A program made the position numbers and the translations under genes. From the NCBI RefSeq assembly GCF_022539505.1, contig NC_061510.1:225640043-225704042 (forward strand): a stretch of 64,000 nt of DNA, in the 5' to 3' direction. This document shows, piece after piece, positions 60,622 to 64,000 of the stretch (its first letter is position 1; the number at the start of each line of letters is the position of its first letter). Under the pieces are notes generated by a model. The model made no database searches, was not told the DNA's origin, and saw only the letters and a list, made by a program, of their open reading frames with translations. The DNA is from Lolium rigidum. Lineage: Eukaryota; Streptophyta; Magnoliopsida; Poales; Poaceae.

Positions 60622-61136
60622 ATCGACACCACTAACAAGGAACCTCGCCCCGAGGTTCCACGTCAAGCCAAGGGGAAGTTGGTTAAACTATGGAGTCTTC
60701 TTGTACCATGTTGCCAATCACCCGACCTTGAGGTGGAGCCTTCTTCTCGGCGAAGTGTTGATCTTCTCGACACCACTAACAAGAGTTCTTGCTCCACGTA
60801 GATCGGTGACACCAAGTAACAAGAAGTCGTTGTTCCATCGTTGATGATGTGCTTCGGTCGGGATCCTCCGAAGATCGAACCTATTAGGTTAAGGCAAAGA
60901 TCGTCCAACCCACATCGGAACCTAGGACTCAGAGAAATAGATAAGAGAAGATTCAAAACTCGCAAAGGTAAGACGAGAAAGAATAGAGGTAAGGAGAAAA
61001 ATGAGAGCTAATCAGAACTATCCTACGATGTTTCGGAAAATAGTTTTTGGACACTCTAAACTCAACGACTGTTGGCAAGGTTAACCTACAGGCTGGACTA
61101 GTGGGGTATCGTCAACCTGAGGCTCTGATACCAACT
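60622..61136 (-). other. Internal domain 2 (515 bp) with intact PBS
   Basis: Like internal domain 1, but the primer-binding site (plus 61121-61133, ggctctgatacca, minus TGGTATCAGAGCC) is complete. It is complementary to the 3' end of initiator tRNA-Met and is separated from the LTR by 3 bases. Confidence 0.82.
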
Positions 61137-64000
61137 TGTGACGCCCCAAAACCGGTACCATGAGGATCCCAGCGAACCCGCCGAAATCCGCACGATATCG
61201 ATTCTAGGAGACGCACCACCAAGCGCCTCGTACACGCCGAAGCATGCACGCGATGCGGGTGGAATCAATCACGAGCGGTAACATTACAACAGGATTACAA
61301 TAGAGCCCACAAGAAACATATATATTACAACAACGACTCCAACGAGTCAAGATATAAATATACAATACAAAGATCCAAATCATACAGTAAGATCAAATAC
61401 GTCCGAGTACGGACAAGATACAAATTTGGACTAAGAGTCCCGAAGATAACCAGATGGCGTCCATAACCCCGCCCAGGCCAAGCCGGAAGGGTAACCTTGC
61501 TAACGTCGTCTTCATCGAACATATGTTCATACCTGCCCGGTTATATCCCGTAGAAGCAGCAATAAGTACGGGTTCGTACTTAACAAGACTTCAAGACGTA
61601 TAAACATTCGTCAACCAGTCGTCCTTTGTACTTGAGGCACGCAGGGGACTTAGAGGACGCAAGAGGAACGTCATAGGCAATATGGTGGGGTTAAGCGGCA
61701 GCGCGCAAGCACTAAAAACCTATAGAGACACTCTACAACAGTCGTCTATCAGAGAAGGTGAGAGAGCGCATAAACTAGCAGTTCTATACTCTGCAAACAA
61801 AACACAGCCGATGCGTTCCCCCTTCGCCAAGAAGTACTTACAAAGGCACTCACACGGTTGTCAAGTTTTAACCAGTTATTATTAGAGTTGTGCTAACTTA
61901 CTAAACAAGTTATTATGATTGAAACAGCAGGTGTAGTTGTCTATGGTCGAGTCATACAGCTCCAAGTCGTCCATAACCGCGGACACGGCTTATCGATAAG
62001 ATTTAACCCTGCAGGGGTGCCCAAATGTGCCCACACGCACGATCAACCCACTTGCGACAGGTGGATATAACGACTCGCACTCTCCTTCACGACAACAATG
62101 TCCAGAAGCCACCTAACCAAGTTGAACCCGTATCGAAGTCCGGCCGTATCTCCGAAGCGGACTTAGCTATGTGTGTCAACGTGCTAGGTGGTTTAAACAC
62201 ACACTGGGGCGATAAACCACTTCGCAGAGGCTCCACGACCTATACGTGCATACCAGAAACAAGGGATACAAGGCACCCAGGGGCTTCCCAAAAATAAAGA
62301 AGTAACAGGTTGGCATGCACGCAAACAACAAATGGTAAAACATTGCGAACTAGTTGTGGCCACTGGACAAAGCTGTAGATTCCGGCAGTGGTCGAGGGGA
62401 GACCCAGAAGCATACCCACGTGTGGTTAGAGCGCTCAGTCTCGGAACAGATAACAGGAACTCGGGTCCTAAGCTTTAAAGAAACACAAGTGAGCCGCCAT
62501 AAAACGAGCAACTGACCCACCGATGTCTCCGCTTAACAATTATTAACAAGTAACCATGATATCCTCAACAAATATAACCATAAACCATGTGTCATGATCT
62601 CCCAACATGATAACCCGATAAGATAGCGGTAACGGTAACACAATATAAATAGCACTAGCATGCACTACGACTCGCAAGGCAGACCCGATAACCAAACAAC
62701 AGATGTAGGTGGTTGGTGGAGGCAATATGAGCTGCTTGAGGTAACAAGTGGAAGGGACACGTGACAAGAACGCAACTTAAGGATAGCATGAGGGAGAAGG
62801 CAAAATAAAATAGGTGAGCGACTCCTGCAGGGACAGGAGTATAAGGGAAATGCTTGCCTGTTAAAGCTTGTCGAGGAACATCCGGAGGACTTGTCGTATC
62901 TCACCACACCACTTCGTGATCCTATCCGGGAAGAAGCAAATGCTGGACAAACAACGTATGCAAGGTTTACTACTACGGATAAAGAAGATCCAGCATGTGC
63001 AAGATGATATGCATGACATGGCAAAGATGATGCGATGCACTTTATCCAAATTAAGCGGGATCGGAACCCGAACAAACAATTAGGTTGGAGTTGCATTATC
63101 TACCGACAAAGTTAAGGGTGGATTAGCATAGCAAACATGGCAGAGGTGAGCTATATCAAAGTTAAATGGAACCGAGACAACAATTAATTTATATCCCGCA
63201 TATTCCATATGTTACATATTAGGTGATAATGCAAACTAGTACAACACGACATAATGCGAAATGGAACAGGTATATGAATGGCATTATATTTTTGTACACA
63301 TTTTTCTCATGGAAATAGTTATATAGTTTGCAGTAATTTGAATTTATAAAACAAGAGTTACAATAAACAAGATTTGCGGAAAGGAAACTAAAAGAAGATG
63401 CTAGAAAAGAGATGTGGCCCCATCGCCGGATCAAGGTAACAAAAGCTCCAAAAAGTTGTGCTTCCGAGAGAATTGATGCTGGTGTCCTGCATATTTGACG
63501 TGGTGCTGCTACCCACTGGCTGGTTTCGATATTGATTTGAAGGATCCCAAAACATTTTGATGCATCTCCAGGCACAAGATCTGAACAGAATTAGAGAACA
63601 AGAAAAAGGGTGGAATTATTTGGTGGCTGTGGGATGGAACATGGTTCTGCTGTGCTGACCGGATCGGAGCAATGAAAGAGACAACTAGACTAGCATCAAG
63701 TCTTGTACAGAATTGGAGCACGCATGCTTTAGAAACAATGAAACGGAAGGTTGCAAGAAACAAAAAGGATGGTACTCATGTGGGCTTTGCGGATTGATCT
63801 CCAGATCAAAACAGAGGAGCAGACCAGCTGAACCTTGTAAAACAAAAGGGTCGCCGTTATCTTGAGCGAGGCCACGAGCTGGTGCGCGAAACCGACGAAA
63901 CCGAGGCCAAAACAATCTGCGCTCCCGACGGAGTGAGAACGACGACGACGTTCACGATTGGGCGGCAGAGAGGACGAGTTGAGGGGTGGAGACGGGAAGA
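61137..64000 (-). repeat. LTR copy 3 (partial, cut by the window end)
   Basis: The first 2864 bp (plus orientation) of a third LTR, collinear with copies 1 and 2. The remaining about 1.25 kb and the outer flank lie outside the window. Confidence 0.92.

Larger units (their letters stand above)
51885..64000 (-). mobile_element. Tandem array of a non-autonomous large-LTR retrotransposon
   Basis: Three LTR copies (51885-56000, 56514-60621, 61137 to beyond the window) alternate with two short internal domains (56001-56513, 60622-61136), giving head-to-tail units of 4629 and 4623 bp. On the minus strand each LTR starts TGTAGCGACCCGG and ends GGGGCGTCACA. The internal domain begins with a TGGTATCAGAGC-type primer-binding site 3 nt from the LTR. 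No gag or pol is encoded. Copies are nearly identical, with differences concentrated at CTG/CAG sites. The array is open to the right. Confidence 0.9.

Noticed and set aside
51885..64000. Possible tandem gene cluster or CRISPR-like array
   Set aside because: The repeat unit is an LTR plus a PBS-bearing internal domain in a plant genome. The 4.6-kb period and the retrotransposon ends exclude CRISPR, and no gene is conserved.

Overview
This is plant nuclear DNA from a large, repeat-rich grass genome. The transposon families are of the kind typical of Pooideae: Athila-type LTRs beginning TGATACGTCTC, BARE/Angela-like copia LTRs, TA-flanked MITEs ending in a CTCCCTCC-type repeat, and PIF/Harbinger elements with TAA target sites. 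Triticeae or a relative such as Lolium or Avena fits; I cannot decide the species. No rRNA, tRNA, organellar or prokaryotic features were seen.

Layout. (1) 1-16,277 is nested retrotransposon debris. An LTR-like fragment is followed by a solo LTR (1712-10304, TSD ctcac) that is split by a complete non-autonomous Athila-lineage element (2558-9455) with two LTRs, a tRNA-Asp type PBS and only gag/protease remnants. After it come a hAT (DUF659) fragment, a decayed copia gag and reverse-oriented BARE/Angela-like LTR pieces. (2) 16,278-20,690 (-) is a 13-exon vacuolar-type NHX Na+/H+ antiporter gene whose exon 10 carries an apparent 1-base deletion in a homopolymer. (3) 21.6-24.1 kb is a 1.3-kb non-coding tandem duplication, one copy with a MITE and the other with the empty site. 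(4) 24,372-27,037 (-) is an intact 10-exon kinesin-14 gene (606 aa). (5) 31,155-33,386 is a PIF/Harbinger element with a broken transposase. (6) 33,851-39,191 (-) is a 10-exon DUF3615 gene (440 aa) containing a run of related, phase-symmetric small exons. (7) 38.9-49.1 kb is an old tandem duplication of the 5' end of that gene, now filled with a MULE, Harbinger-like elements and MITEs. (8) 49.2-51.3 kb (-) is a 5'-truncated LINE, followed by an LTR-like fragment. (9) 51,885 to the window end is a tandem LTR-internal-LTR-internal-LTR array (4.1-kb LTRs, 0.5-kb internal domains) of a non-autonomous retrotransposon on the minus strand.

The three host genes all read on the minus strand and have no obvious joint function: ion transport at the vacuole, minus-end-directed microtubule transport, and a protein of unknown function. 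Exon models were built by hand from GT-AG sites. The reading frames close exactly for the kinesin (1821 nt) and the DUF3615 gene (1323 nt), while the NHX model is 1 nt short.

A quality warning: differences between near-identical repeat copies cluster strongly at CTG/CAG trinucleotides, which become CG, CCG, TCG or CTCG. That is not the pattern expected of mutation. It looks like base-calling error at CHG-methylated cytosines, so single-base frame breaks in this window, including the one in NHX, should be treated with caution.
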